Assembly: GCA_963803295.1 (NCBI GenBank)
Contig: CAWDMC010000005.1
Coordinates: forward strand, 62,001-126,000
Source: CAWDMC01 sp963803295
GTDB taxonomy: Bacteria > Acidobacteriota > Terriglobia > UBA7540
DNA: 64,000 nucleotides
Reading direction: 5' to 3'
The position numbers and the translations under genes are program-made. The notes under the pieces are model-generated. The model was not told the origin of the DNA, ran no database searches, and saw nothing but the letters and a program-made list of their open reading frames with translations. Shown piece by piece: positions 53,383 to 60,782 of this stretch (the stretch's first letter is position 1; every line of letters starts with the position of its first letter).

Positions 53383-53439
53383 AACGGGTTGGGCGCCTAT
53401 AGCCGGTCACTTCAAAGCCCGCCAGGGCCGTCATATACC

Positions 53440-54411
53440 ATGAGCCTGAGATCTTCCATCTTCGCCGTATTTGTTCTTGGCCTCGGGTCCCTCTTGGCCG
53501 CTGGCCAGCCGGTAGCGGCCGGCCGCACGAAGCTGGTTGAGCAACTGGATTTTTCCGGCGATATCGTAACCCTCGCGGACCTGCTGCCAACGACGGCGTC
53601 CCCTGAACTGCACGACGCCGGAAGGCGGATACCGCTCGGAGAGGCCCCCCAGCCCGGCAGGGAGCGGCAAATCAGACGCGAGGAAATCAATCGCGCCCTT
53701 GCCGGTCACCCGGACCTCGCGGGAAGCTTGGTTCTGCCTGAACGCGTGATGGTCCAAGGCCACTACCGTCGGATCACACACGCCGAGATCGAGCGAGCAG
53801 TGGCGGATTTCTTCAGGGCCAACGGTGCGTCCGAGGCGGAACTGGAAAAGTTGAAGAATGTAAACCTCGTGGCTCCGGTGTACGTGACCACATCCGATCC
53901 CGGTCTGCGAGTGATCGGGGAAGAGTATGACGCCCTTCATCGGGAAACAAGACTGCGGCTCTGGACTTCGAAGCTGCCGCGGATACTTCCTTTCTATCTT
54001 TCCTTGCCAGCCCCGCCGGCCCTGCAGGGCCGTATCAATCCGCCGGAGGCGCTCCAGAATCGTCGAGCCAGGGGCGCCGGGCTGGCGCCCGCCAATGTGT
54101 CATATACCCAGTCTAGTACCCAGTCTAGTACCCAGTCTAGTACCCAATCGGGTAACCAGTCTGGCGCCCCAACGTCACCGTGGCTGCCTCCAGAAGAGCA
54201 GACGGCGCTGCACCCCGCCCAGGCTGAGATCCTGGTGAAGGCAGGAGTGCCGGCCAAACTTCGCTTCGAGGGTGCCGGCTTTCGAGTTGAAACCGTGGTG
54301 ATTCCCCTCACGCCCGGCGTCATGGGCCAGCAGGTACGGGTTCGCCGCCAGGATAACCAGCGGCTGTTGGTGGGGCATGTTGTGGGTCCGGATCTTTTGC
54401 ATACAAATTAA
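53440..54411 (+). CDS. flgA: Flagellar P-ring chaperone FlgA
   Basis: About 323 residues, starting MSLRSSIFAVFVLGLGSLLA (signal peptide). The C-terminal SAF-like domain shows ILVKAGVPAKLRFEGAGFRVETVV and QVRVRRQDNQRLLVGHVVGPDLL, the FlgA hallmark. FlgA helps FlgI assemble the P ring in the periplasm. A Thr-Gln-Ser tandem repeat (TQSSTQSSTQSS) at about residue 225 comes from a 12-bp repeat and probably is a flexible linker. ATG 53440 is chosen; the track-like upstream extension is not conserved. Lies between flgG and flgH. Confidence 0.82.
   Translation: MSLRSSIFAVFVLGLGSLLAAGQPVAAGRTKLVEQLDFSGDIVTLADLLPTTASPELHDAGRRIPLGEAPQPGRERQIRREEINRALAGHPDLAGSLVLPERVMVQGHYRRITHAEIERAVADFFRANGASEAELEKLKNVNLVAPVYVTTSDPGLRVIGEEYDALHRETRLRLWTSKLPRILPFYLSLPAPPALQGRINPPEALQNRRARGAGLAPANVSYTQSSTQSSTQSSTQSGNQSGAPTSPWLPPEEQTALHPAQAEILVKAGVPAKLRFEGAGFRVETVVIPLTPGVMGQQVRVRRQDNQRLLVGHVVGPDLLHTN
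54107..54166. repeat. 12-bp tandem repeat inside flgA
   Basis: ACCCAGTCTAGT is repeated three times exactly (54107-54142), followed by two degenerate copies. It encodes a run of T-Q-S-S units. Length change by slippage would stay in frame. Confidence 0.85.
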
Positions 54412-54450
54412 GAAAGTCTTAGCAAGAAGAAACTGGAAACGGAGTTGCTC

Positions 54451-55197
54451 ATGAAAGAACCTGTGATGCTGAAACAAGCCATCAGGGTGAACGCATTCCT
54501 CCTTGCCGCTTTGCTCGCAAGCTCGTTGAATCTCGTAGGCAAGAAGGTCGATAAAACGGAAAAGAAGGCTCCGCAAACAACTGCGACAGAACAGAACCTT
54601 GTCAACTACATCCAGCAGGTGACCAAGGATGCGCAAGCCTCGACCCCAACCCTGGGAAGCCTGTGGAATCCCAATGGAAGCTTCGCCAACATGACCCGCG
54701 ACTACAAGGCCTATAAAGTGGGCGACCTGGTAACCATCAACATCGTCGAGCAGACCAATGCGGCGGCCTCCGGAAACGTCAAGTCAGCCCGCAGTTTCTC
54801 AGCCAGTGCCGGTATCAGTGCTTTTTACGGACCGCTGAAGGCAACGAACCATTTCACTGACCTGTTCAGTCCTAAATCGACTAACGCCCTCGATGGCCAG
54901 GCACAGACCTCCTCGAGCACGGCCCTGAGCACCAGCTTGACCGGGACCGTGATGCAGGTCTTGCCCAACGGATACCTGGTGGTCCAGGCGGATCGTGCCG
55001 TTGACATTGACAATCAGCGCCAGCAGGTCATGGTGCGCGGTGTCGTCCGTCCGGGCGATCTCTCCGCTGACAACTCGGTACCCTCGACGTCCGTGGGCAA
55101 CCTTGAGGTTGAGGTCGTGGGCAAAGGCGTGATCAGTGATGGGACGCGTCCGCCGAACAAAATCGTGCGGGCGATTCTGAGAGTGGTTGGATTCTAA
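54451..55197 (+). CDS. flgH: Flagellar L-ring protein FlgH
   Basis: About 248 residues. The FlgH signature is clear: SLWNPNGSFANMTRDYKAYKVGDLVTINIVEQTNAAASG, TSLTGTVMQVLPNGYLVVQA, QQVMVRGVVRPGDLS and VGKGVISDGTRPPNKIVRAILRVVGF (quoted in parts). The L ring lies in the outer membrane. The N-terminal signal (AFLLAALLASSLNLVG) has no lipobox cysteine, although FlgH is commonly a lipoprotein; this version may insert by another route. ATG 54451 follows GGAG with a spacer of 7. Part of flgG-flgA-flgH-flgI. Confidence 0.92.
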   Translation: MKEPVMLKQAIRVNAFLLAALLASSLNLVGKKVDKTEKKAPQTTATEQNLVNYIQQVTKDAQASTPTLGSLWNPNGSFANMTRDYKAYKVGDLVTINIVEQTNAAASGNVKSARSFSASAGISAFYGPLKATNHFTDLFSPKSTNALDGQAQTSSSTALSTSLTGTVMQVLPNGYLVVQADRAVDIDNQRQQVMVRGVVRPGDLSADNSVPSTSVGNLEVEVVGKGVISDGTRPPNKIVRAILRVVGF

Positions 55198-55221
55198 GAG
55201 CAGTAGGCATCCCCGCGTACG

Positions 55222-55242
55222 GGGCAGGCCTAGGGCCTGCCC
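55222..55242. repeat. 9-bp stem GC hairpin between flgH and flgI
   Basis: GGGCAGGCC and GGCCTGCCC are exact reverse complements with a 3-base loop (TAG). There is no T-run, so it may be an intergenic repeat or an mRNA processing or stability element rather than a terminator. Confidence 0.7.
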
Positions 55243-55283
55243 GTGCTACCGTGAACGGGTTGAGATCAAGAACAGGAAGACAG

Positions 55284-56414
55284 ATGAAACGCAAAACCGG
55301 CATGGTTCTCGTCACGCTACTCATTGTCGCACCCGGCCTGATGTTCGGCGCCACCACCACCTCAACCGAGGGCCGCAGTGTGCGAATTGGCGACGTCACC
55401 ACCGTCGAAGGCGTACGCGACAACATGCTGTTTGGCTACGGTCTGGTGGTGGGCTTGAACGGCACGGGCGATCGCCAGCAAACCGTGTTTTCCATGCAGA
55501 CGCTGGCCAACATTCTGCGCAAGATGGGGGTGCAGGCGCCGGCCACTGTCATTCTGGCGCGCAACGTGGGCGCCGTTTTCGTGACCGCCAATCTGCCGCC
55601 TTTTGGCCGTCCCGGGTCGCGCATCGATGTGGAGGTTGCTTCTACGGGAGACGCGAAGAGCCTGGAGGGCGGAATGTTGCTGATGACTCCTCTTTACGGC
55701 TCTGACGGACTCGTCTACGCCGTGGCCCAGGGAGCGCTAGTGCTAGGCGGATACTCGAGCGGTGCGAATACCAATACGGTGCAGGTGAATCACCCAACGG
55801 CGGGACGCATTCCCGGCGGAGCGTTGGTCGAGCGCGACACTTCGATCGATCTCAGCCAGATGAAGAAGCTTTCCCTGATGCTGCGTCAAGCCGATTTCGC
55901 CACTGCCGAGAACACCGCCGTCGCCCTCAACGCAGCTTTCGGACGGCCGCTCGCACACGCCATGGACAGCCGACGCATCGAGGTCTCGCTGGCGGACTCT
56001 GGGGGTCAGACGGTTTCGCAGTTGCTGGCGCGAATCGAAGATATCAAGGTGATAGTCCATCCGGAAACCAAGGTAGTGGTAAACGAGCGTACCGGGACGG
56101 TGGTGATGGGGCGCGACGTGAGCTTGGGAGCATGCTCGATCATGCACGGTAATCTGGCCATCGAGATCAGCACCGTCTACCAGGTGTCACAGCCTTCACC
56201 CTTGTCGAGTGGAGGCCAAACCACAGTGGTACCGCAGACTACCGTGCAATCGAAGGAATCACCGGCCCGCCGGGTGGAGCTGAAAGAGGGCGCCACCGTG
56301 GAGGATCTGGTCAATGGATTGCAAGGAATTGGAGCTTCGGCTCGCGACATCATCGCCATCCTGGAGGCACTCCGGGCGGCAGGATCGTTGCAGGCCGAGT
56401 TGGAGGTTCTGTAG
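55284..56414 (+). CDS. flgI: Flagellar P-ring protein FlgI
   Basis: A 376-residue FlgI with a signal peptide (MKRKTGMVLVTLLIVAPGLMFG). Conserved blocks are DVTTVEGVRDNMLFGYGLVVGLNGTGD, NVGAVFVTANLPPFGRPGSRIDV, MTPLYGSDGLVYAVAQGALVLGG and VVVNERTGTVVMG (given as partial blocks). It forms the periplasmic P ring with FlgA's help. The C-terminal part includes TVEDLVNGLQGIGASARDIIAILEALR. Its stop overlaps the start of the next gene by one base, showing coupling. ATG 55284 is preceded by AGGAAG. Confidence 0.94.
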   Translation: MKRKTGMVLVTLLIVAPGLMFGATTTSTEGRSVRIGDVTTVEGVRDNMLFGYGLVVGLNGTGDRQQTVFSMQTLANILRKMGVQAPATVILARNVGAVFVTANLPPFGRPGSRIDVEVASTGDAKSLEGGMLLMTPLYGSDGLVYAVAQGALVLGGYSSGANTNTVQVNHPTAGRIPGGALVERDTSIDLSQMKKLSLMLRQADFATAENTAVALNAAFGRPLAHAMDSRRIEVSLADSGGQTVSQLLARIEDIKVIVHPETKVVVNERTGTVVMGRDVSLGACSIMHGNLAIEISTVYQVSQPSPLSSGGQTTVVPQTTVQSKESPARRVELKEGATVEDLVNGLQGIGASARDIIAILEALRAAGSLQAELEVL

Positions 56415-56761
56415 TGACACCCGTAGACTTGTCGCAATCCGGTTCCCATCATTCCACCGCTTCGACCGTGGCGAGTTCTGCGGCAACGACGTCCAAGGAG
56501 TCTCCTCGGGCGCAAAAGCTGCTCCATTCCGCACAGGAATTTGAGGCGATCCTGGTTTCATCCTGGTGGCAGCAGATGCAGCGAAGCATCAGCGATCCTG
56601 ATGAGAATTCGGATCCGGGTGCCGAGACCATGCAGGGAATAGGCATTCATTCAATGGCCATGGCCATGGCGAAATCCGGAGGTATGGGCCTGGCGCGCAT
56701 GTTGTTTCATCAGTTAGAGCCGGCTCTGGCTCAGGGCCAGACAAAGGATGGATTAAAATAG
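56414..56761 (+). CDS. flgJ: FlgJ-type rod-binding protein (no muramidase domain)
   Basis: A 115-residue protein corresponding to the N-terminal rod-binding domain of FlgJ. It shows AQEFEAILVSSWWQQMQ and MGLARMLFHQLEP, a pattern seen in short FlgJ/DUF-like rod proteins. The hydrolase domain common in FlgJ of Enterobacteria is absent, so another lytic enzyme must open the wall. GTG 56414 overlaps the flgI TAG by one base. It precedes the sigma-28 promoter by about 70 bases and likely ends the early operon. Confidence 0.7.
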   Translation: MTPVDLSQSGSHHSTASTVASSAATTSKESPRAQKLLHSAQEFEAILVSSWWQQMQRSISDPDENSDPGAETMQGIGIHSMAMAMAKSGGMGLARMLFHQLEPALAQGQTKDGLK

Positions 56762-56829
56762 CCTGATTAGCCTTCCTTAATCCCTAGTACTTCTGTAAAG
56801 CATTGATAATGCAGGCTCGCGCTTCGCGT

Positions 56830-56856
56830 TAAAGTTCCGTCGTCCCTTGCCGATAA
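56830..56856 (+). promoter_or_regulatory. Sigma-28 (FliA) promoter upstream of flgM
   Basis: TAAAGTTC at 56830-56837, an 11-base spacer, and GCCGATAA at 56849-56856. This matches the classical FliA consensus TAAAGTTT-N11-GCCGATAA at 15 of 16 positions. It lies 30 bases before the flgM start. Confidence 0.9.
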
Positions 56857-56886
56857 GAAACGCATAACAATTTGGCGGAGGCAAGG

Positions 56887-57213
56887 ATGAAGATCGACGG
56901 CCCCAATCGAATACAGTTAGCGTTCAATGACGAAGCGCCCTCTTCGGTGCAGGAGCACCCCGAAACTACAGGTGAGGAACGGAGTGCATTCCAGATCTCG
57001 CTCAGCTCGAACAGCATCCAGAGCCTCAAAGCCCAGCTCGACAAACTGCCCGATGTTCGGGAGAGCAAAGTGCAGGCCTTGCAGCAGGCGATCCAGAGTG
57101 GCTCTTACAAAGTTGACAACTATCAGCTTGCGGATGCCATTTCAGCTGAGCTTTTCGGATCTACGAATATCGGGTCCAGGAACATTGGAGCCCGGAATGC
57201 AGGTAGCTCGTAG
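56887..57213 (+). CDS. flgM: Anti-sigma-28 factor FlgM
   Basis: A 108-residue FlgM. The C-terminal sigma-binding region is clear: SIQSLKAQLDKLPDVRESKVQALQQAIQSG and YKVDNYQLADAISAELF (in parts). The N-terminal half is polar and likely disordered, with no recognised domain. FlgM holds sigma-28 inactive until it is exported through the completed hook-basal body. ATG 56887 follows GGCGGAGGCA and a sigma-28 promoter lies 30 bases upstream, giving a feedback loop. A short Ile-Gly-Ser-Arg repeat (NIGSRNIGARN) ends the protein. Confidence 0.85.
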   Translation: MKIDGPNRIQLAFNDEAPSSVQEHPETTGEERSAFQISLSSNSIQSLKAQLDKLPDVRESKVQALQQAIQSGSYKVDNYQLADAISAELFGSTNIGSRNIGARNAGSS

Positions 57214-57232
57214 AGCCAGAAGGGTCAGAATC

Positions 57233-57409
57233 ATGGATTCTGTAGCTCCAGTCGTCTCGGTTCCAGTGGTACCTGCCCGCGATCCAGGGGATGGCCGGCG
57301 GGTACCCCTACCCCTCTTGAAATTCGCCAAGCGGGGAAGGCCGCTTTCCGAGGATGAGGATCTCGGTCCTGACGAATCCGAACCCCGTCAGGTCGACATT
57401 ACCGTTTGA
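57233..57409 (+). CDS. Small unknown protein between flgM and flgN
   Basis: A 58-codon frame starting MDSVAPVVSVPVVPARDPGD. It has a Pro/Val-rich N-terminus, a basic middle (KFAKRGRPLSEDEDL) and an acidic tail. Codon use matches the neighbours. AGGGTCAGAATC precedes the ATG, a modest ribosome site. It may start earlier at an ATG at 57198. No family is recognised; its place in the cluster suggests a flagellar role, which is unproven. Confidence 0.4.
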   Translation: MDSVAPVVSVPVVPARDPGDGRRVPLPLLKFAKRGRPLSEDEDLGPDESEPRQVDITV

Positions 57410-57465
57410 GTTTTGCTGTTTTCTGCCGGGTATCACCGGGATTGAAACGTTGAAGGCTTTCAGCT

Positions 57466-57945
57466 ATGAAAACGGAAATCGATGGTGTAGTCGCGCTGCT
57501 CGAGAAACGCCTGGAAGCAATTCGCCGGCTGAGCCAGGATCTTGTCGAATCCAGGCGCGCTTTCGTGGAATTGGATATGGCCGGCGTGCAGGATCATCTC
57601 CGGGCTGAGGAGGAACTCTGTTCCGACCTCCAGATGATCGATCGCGAACTGGAGCGGCTCGTGGCTTCGCTTGCCACCGAAACCAAAACCCCGCAGCGCC
57701 AGAACCCCTACGACACCCTGCAAGATCTTTTCCCAGGTTCGGCAGGCGAACGGCTGACATCCTTGCTCGCGGCCACCTCAGCCGCACAATTGCATCTGCA
57801 AAAGGTAAACCGGGTGCAAGCCGGGATGCTCGCCCGCTTTCGCCGTACGCTGAATGCTTTGGCTCACCTCATGCCGACTGTTTCCGGTACTTACGAGGCG
57901 CCGAAACAGCACTCGTCACCAATGCCAGTGTGGTCAGGGACGTAA
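57466..57945 (+). CDS. flgN: Flagellar export chaperone FlgN
   Basis: A 159-residue predominantly helical protein (VVALLEKRLEAIRRLSQDLVE, LDMAGVQDHLRAEEELCSDL, AAQLHLQKVNRVQAGMLARF) matching the FlgN-like fold that binds hook-junction proteins FlgK and FlgL for export. Sequence similarity within FlgN is low, so the call rests also on position between flgM and flgK. Its TAA is three bases from the flgK ATG. Shine-Dalgarno is weak. Confidence 0.7.
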   Translation: MKTEIDGVVALLEKRLEAIRRLSQDLVESRRAFVELDMAGVQDHLRAEEELCSDLQMIDRELERLVASLATETKTPQRQNPYDTLQDLFPGSAGERLTSLLAATSAAQLHLQKVNRVQAGMLARFRRTLNALAHLMPTVSGTYEAPKQHSSPMPVWSGT

Positions 57946-57947
57946 GT

Positions 57948-59339
57948 ATGGGAACATTGATTGGAAGTCTGTCAAGCGCGCTCAGTTCGCTTCTTGCCGA
58001 GCAAGGGGCGATGCAGGTTACGAGTAACAACATAGCCAATGCCAACACGCCGGGATACGCGCGCCAGGTGGTCCACCTCGGCGAAGCGGCCTCCGTAGTG
58101 GTCGGCAACCTCGCCTTTGGAACAGGCGTGAGTATCGACGATGTAGAGACGGTGCGTAACGACGTCCTCACCCTGCGTATTCAGCAGGAGACCCAAAGCC
58201 AGGGACAGACGAATGCGTTTCTGGACGGCGCCAACCAGGTGCAGCAATTGTTCAACGAGACTCAAGGCGTCGGCTTACAAAGCGAACTGAGCAAGTTCTT
58301 CAACAGCCTGAGCCAGCTCTCCACCGATCCCACCAACATGACCCTGCGACAAACGGTCTTGAACAATGCTCAGACTCTGGCAGACGGGTTTCATCAGACC
58401 GCGTCCGGTCTCAATCAGATCAAGAACGCCCAGGATCAGACCGTGATTCAGGCAGTGGGCCAGGTAAATCAACTCGCCAAGCAAATCGCGTTGCTTAACG
58501 GGAACATCCAACAGGTCCGCGCGGGGGGGGCCGATACCGGCGAACTTCAAGGCCAGCGCGACCAGGTGATCCAACAACTGTCAAATCTGGTCGGGGTTTC
58601 GGTAACCAAGGAGAGCGACGGCAGCGTCGACGTGACTACGGCAAACGGTCAAGCGCTGGTGGTGGGAAATCAACCCAACGCGCTCTCCACTTCGTATGAT
58701 GCGGCCTCGGGGACGCAGCATGTCTTTGCTGGAAGCACTGATATCACCTCGAATATCTTCGGCGGCCAGCTCGGCGGGGCAATCCAGGTTCGCGACGAGT
58801 TCGTCCCTTCCGTGGCGGGCCAATTGGACGATCTGGCGGCCAACCTGAGCAGTGCCTTCAATACCCAGCACGCGCTGGGCTTTACGCCTGCGGGAGTTCA
58901 GGGTGGCAGCTTCTTCACGCCGTTTACTCAGTCCACCCCAGGCTCCAACACCGGAGCGGCAGCCGACTTCGGCGTGTTCATCACCGACCCTGCCCAGATC
59001 GCTGCCAGTTCCGATAAAACGGCGCCAGGCAGCAATGGCAACGCCTTGGCCCTAGCTGCTGTGCAGAAGCAAGCGCTTGTCGGCGGCCAGAACGCGATGG
59101 ACTATTACGCCAATATGGTCTCGAACATCGGCAGTGGGGTCGCTAATGCGACGGGAGACCAGGAGGCAACCGGCCTGGTGCTCAATCAATTGACCACGCA
59201 ACAAGCGAATTACTCCGGCGTTTCCCTCGACGAAGAGGCGACGAATCTGGTGAAGTATCAAAACGCCTACAACGCCGCGGCACGCATGATTACCACCGTC
59301 AATCAGATGATGCAGACAGCAATCAACATGGTGAGCTAA
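57948..59339 (+). CDS. flgK: Flagellar hook-junction protein FlgK (HAP1)
   Basis: A 463-residue protein. The N-terminal helix GTLIGSLSSALSSLLAEQGAM and NNIANANTPGYARQVV, the middle DQTVIQAVGQVNQLAKQIA and GELQGQRDQVIQQLSNLVGV, and the C-terminal GVSLDEEATNLVKYQNAYNAAARMI are all FlgK signatures. FlgK joins the hook to the filament and is exported by the flagellar apparatus. ATG 57948 is used; it is almost contiguous with the flgN stop. flgL follows immediately. Confidence 0.93.
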   Translation: MGTLIGSLSSALSSLLAEQGAMQVTSNNIANANTPGYARQVVHLGEAASVVVGNLAFGTGVSIDDVETVRNDVLTLRIQQETQSQGQTNAFLDGANQVQQLFNETQGVGLQSELSKFFNSLSQLSTDPTNMTLRQTVLNNAQTLADGFHQTASGLNQIKNAQDQTVIQAVGQVNQLAKQIALLNGNIQQVRAGGADTGELQGQRDQVIQQLSNLVGVSVTKESDGSVDVTTANGQALVVGNQPNALSTSYDAASGTQHVFAGSTDITSNIFGGQLGGAIQVRDEFVPSVAGQLDDLAANLSSAFNTQHALGFTPAGVQGGSFFTPFTQSTPGSNTGAAADFGVFITDPAQIAASSDKTAPGSNGNALALAAVQKQALVGGQNAMDYYANMVSNIGSGVANATGDQEATGLVLNQLTTQQANYSGVSLDEEATNLVKYQNAYNAAARMITTVNQMMQTAINMVS

Positions 59340-59341
59340 CC

Positions 59342-60238
59342 GTGGGCATACGTTTCGTTCCTAATTACGATAGTTATATATCGCAGATCGCTGCCGACCA
59401 GGCGCAAACAAGCACCTTGCTGAACCAGGTGTCTTCCGGCAAACGCCTGACGGCGCCTTCCGACGATCCCATTGCCGCCGCCCAGTTACTCGTAATTCAG
59501 GACCAGCTCGCTCAAAACGATCAATTCACTCGCAGCGTTCAGGGGCTGCAGTCGGAGTTACAGTCAGCCGACTCCGCACTAAGCACAATCGTCAACGCGC
59601 TGACGCAGGCGATCTCACTCGGGACCCAGGGCGCAAACGGGACGCTCTCCGATAGCGAACGCCAGATTATTGCCAACCAGGTGGATAGCATCAAACAGCA
59701 GATGCTCTCCTCGGCGAATACAGCATATCAGGGAGTCTACCTGTTTGGCGGAACCAACACCAGCACTGCGCCCTATGTCAACGATGTGACCTCGCCCTCG
59801 GGTGTAAGCTATGTCGGCAACGGCTCGACCAATCAGGTGGAGACTTCACCCGGACATCTCCTCACTGTGAACAAGCCTGGCAGCGACATCTTCGGAACCA
59901 CCGCGGGCGGGACCGATGTTTTCCAGGCTCTGACTGATCTTTCGACCGCGCTCGCAACAAATGGCAACATTAGCGGCGCCACCACTGAGGTACAGCAGGC
60001 TTTCAGCAACGTTAACGCGCAGCGGACGTTCTATGGAACCACGCTCTCGACACTCAATACCGACGCCACCAGCCTCGGCCAACAAAACTTCAATCTGAAC
60101 CAACAACAGACGGCGTTGGACGGGACCGATTTGGCGCAGGCCGCTACCCAACTGGCGCAGGCTCAGGTCACGCTTCAGGCCGCGTATACGGTGTTCGGCA
60201 AGGTGTCGCAGAATAACCTGTTCAGTTATCTGAAGTAG
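59342..60238 (+). CDS. flgL: Flagellar hook-filament junction protein FlgL (HAP3)
   Basis: A 298-residue flagellin-fold protein. It begins GIRFVPNYDSYISQIAADQAQ and LLNQVSSGKRLTAPSDDPIAA, with a helix ending in QNDQFTRSVQGLQ. The C-terminal helix reads GTDLAQAATQLAQAQVTLQAAY and ends FSYLK. It lies between FlgK and flagellin in the assembled structure. Start is GTG at 59342, two bases after the flgK stop, so the two genes are coupled. No flagellin gene is in the window. Confidence 0.92.
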   Translation: MGIRFVPNYDSYISQIAADQAQTSTLLNQVSSGKRLTAPSDDPIAAAQLLVIQDQLAQNDQFTRSVQGLQSELQSADSALSTIVNALTQAISLGTQGANGTLSDSERQIIANQVDSIKQQMLSSANTAYQGVYLFGGTNTSTAPYVNDVTSPSGVSYVGNGSTNQVETSPGHLLTVNKPGSDIFGTTAGGTDVFQALTDLSTALATNGNISGATTEVQQAFSNVNAQRTFYGTTLSTLNTDATSLGQQNFNLNQQQTALDGTDLAQAATQLAQAQVTLQAAYTVFGKVSQNNLFSYLK

Positions 60239-60299
60239 CGCCGGCCTCCAGCCTAATTCTGGTGTCAAACGGGCGTACTACAAGAGAGGCAAGTGTTTG

Positions 60300-60641
60300 A
60301 TGTCGCTGGATCTGATTCGAAACGTCAACGGCGAGATCCGCCGGTTCTTACATCACGGCGCGACGAACGGAAGCCGGACCGCGGTGATTCCGACGATCAC
60401 CGCTCGGAGCTTGCACGCTCTCTACGAGCGGCTGGACGAGGTCGGGAAGTCCTTTCCGCTTCTCGAGGAAACCGAAGCATCCCCGGAGTACAGCGAGTAC
60501 GAACACAATTTGACCGAGCTCAAAGCCTTCCTGGAACAGGCCCAGGTGGAGTTGGCTGCACGCCGGAATATGCTCCAGGCGCACTTCGCGAAATTGCGCT
60601 CGACCTCTGCCTGGGCCCAAACCCTGAAGCAGACGCGGTAG
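60300..60641 (+). CDS. Small helical protein after flgL, unknown
   Basis: A 113-residue protein starting MSLDLIRNVNGEIRRFLHHG. The remainder is charged and helical (LHALYERLDEVGKSFPLLEE, LTELKAFLEQAQVELAARR), compatible with a chaperone-like or FliT-like role, but I recognise no motif. GAGAGG lies about 10 bases upstream. It follows flgL by 61 bases on the same strand and may end the sigma-28 operon. Confidence 0.55.
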   Translation: MSLDLIRNVNGEIRRFLHHGATNGSRTAVIPTITARSLHALYERLDEVGKSFPLLEETEASPEYSEYEHNLTELKAFLEQAQVELAARRNMLQAHFAKLRSTSAWAQTLKQTR

Positions 60642-60782
60642 ACGACCGTTATCTTTCCCTTGCCTTCCTACCCGGATCACCCACACAATTTATCTCCAAC
60701 GTCTCCGCAATCCGCTGAAGGGGCGGTTGTGCTGCACTCGTCTTTCGGGCTGATTCTTCCATTTGAAGGAAAAGGGGGATTC

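Noticed and set aside
54107..54166. Short tandem repeats as a CRISPR array
   Set aside because: Units are 12 bp, contiguous, without spacers and inside a coding frame.
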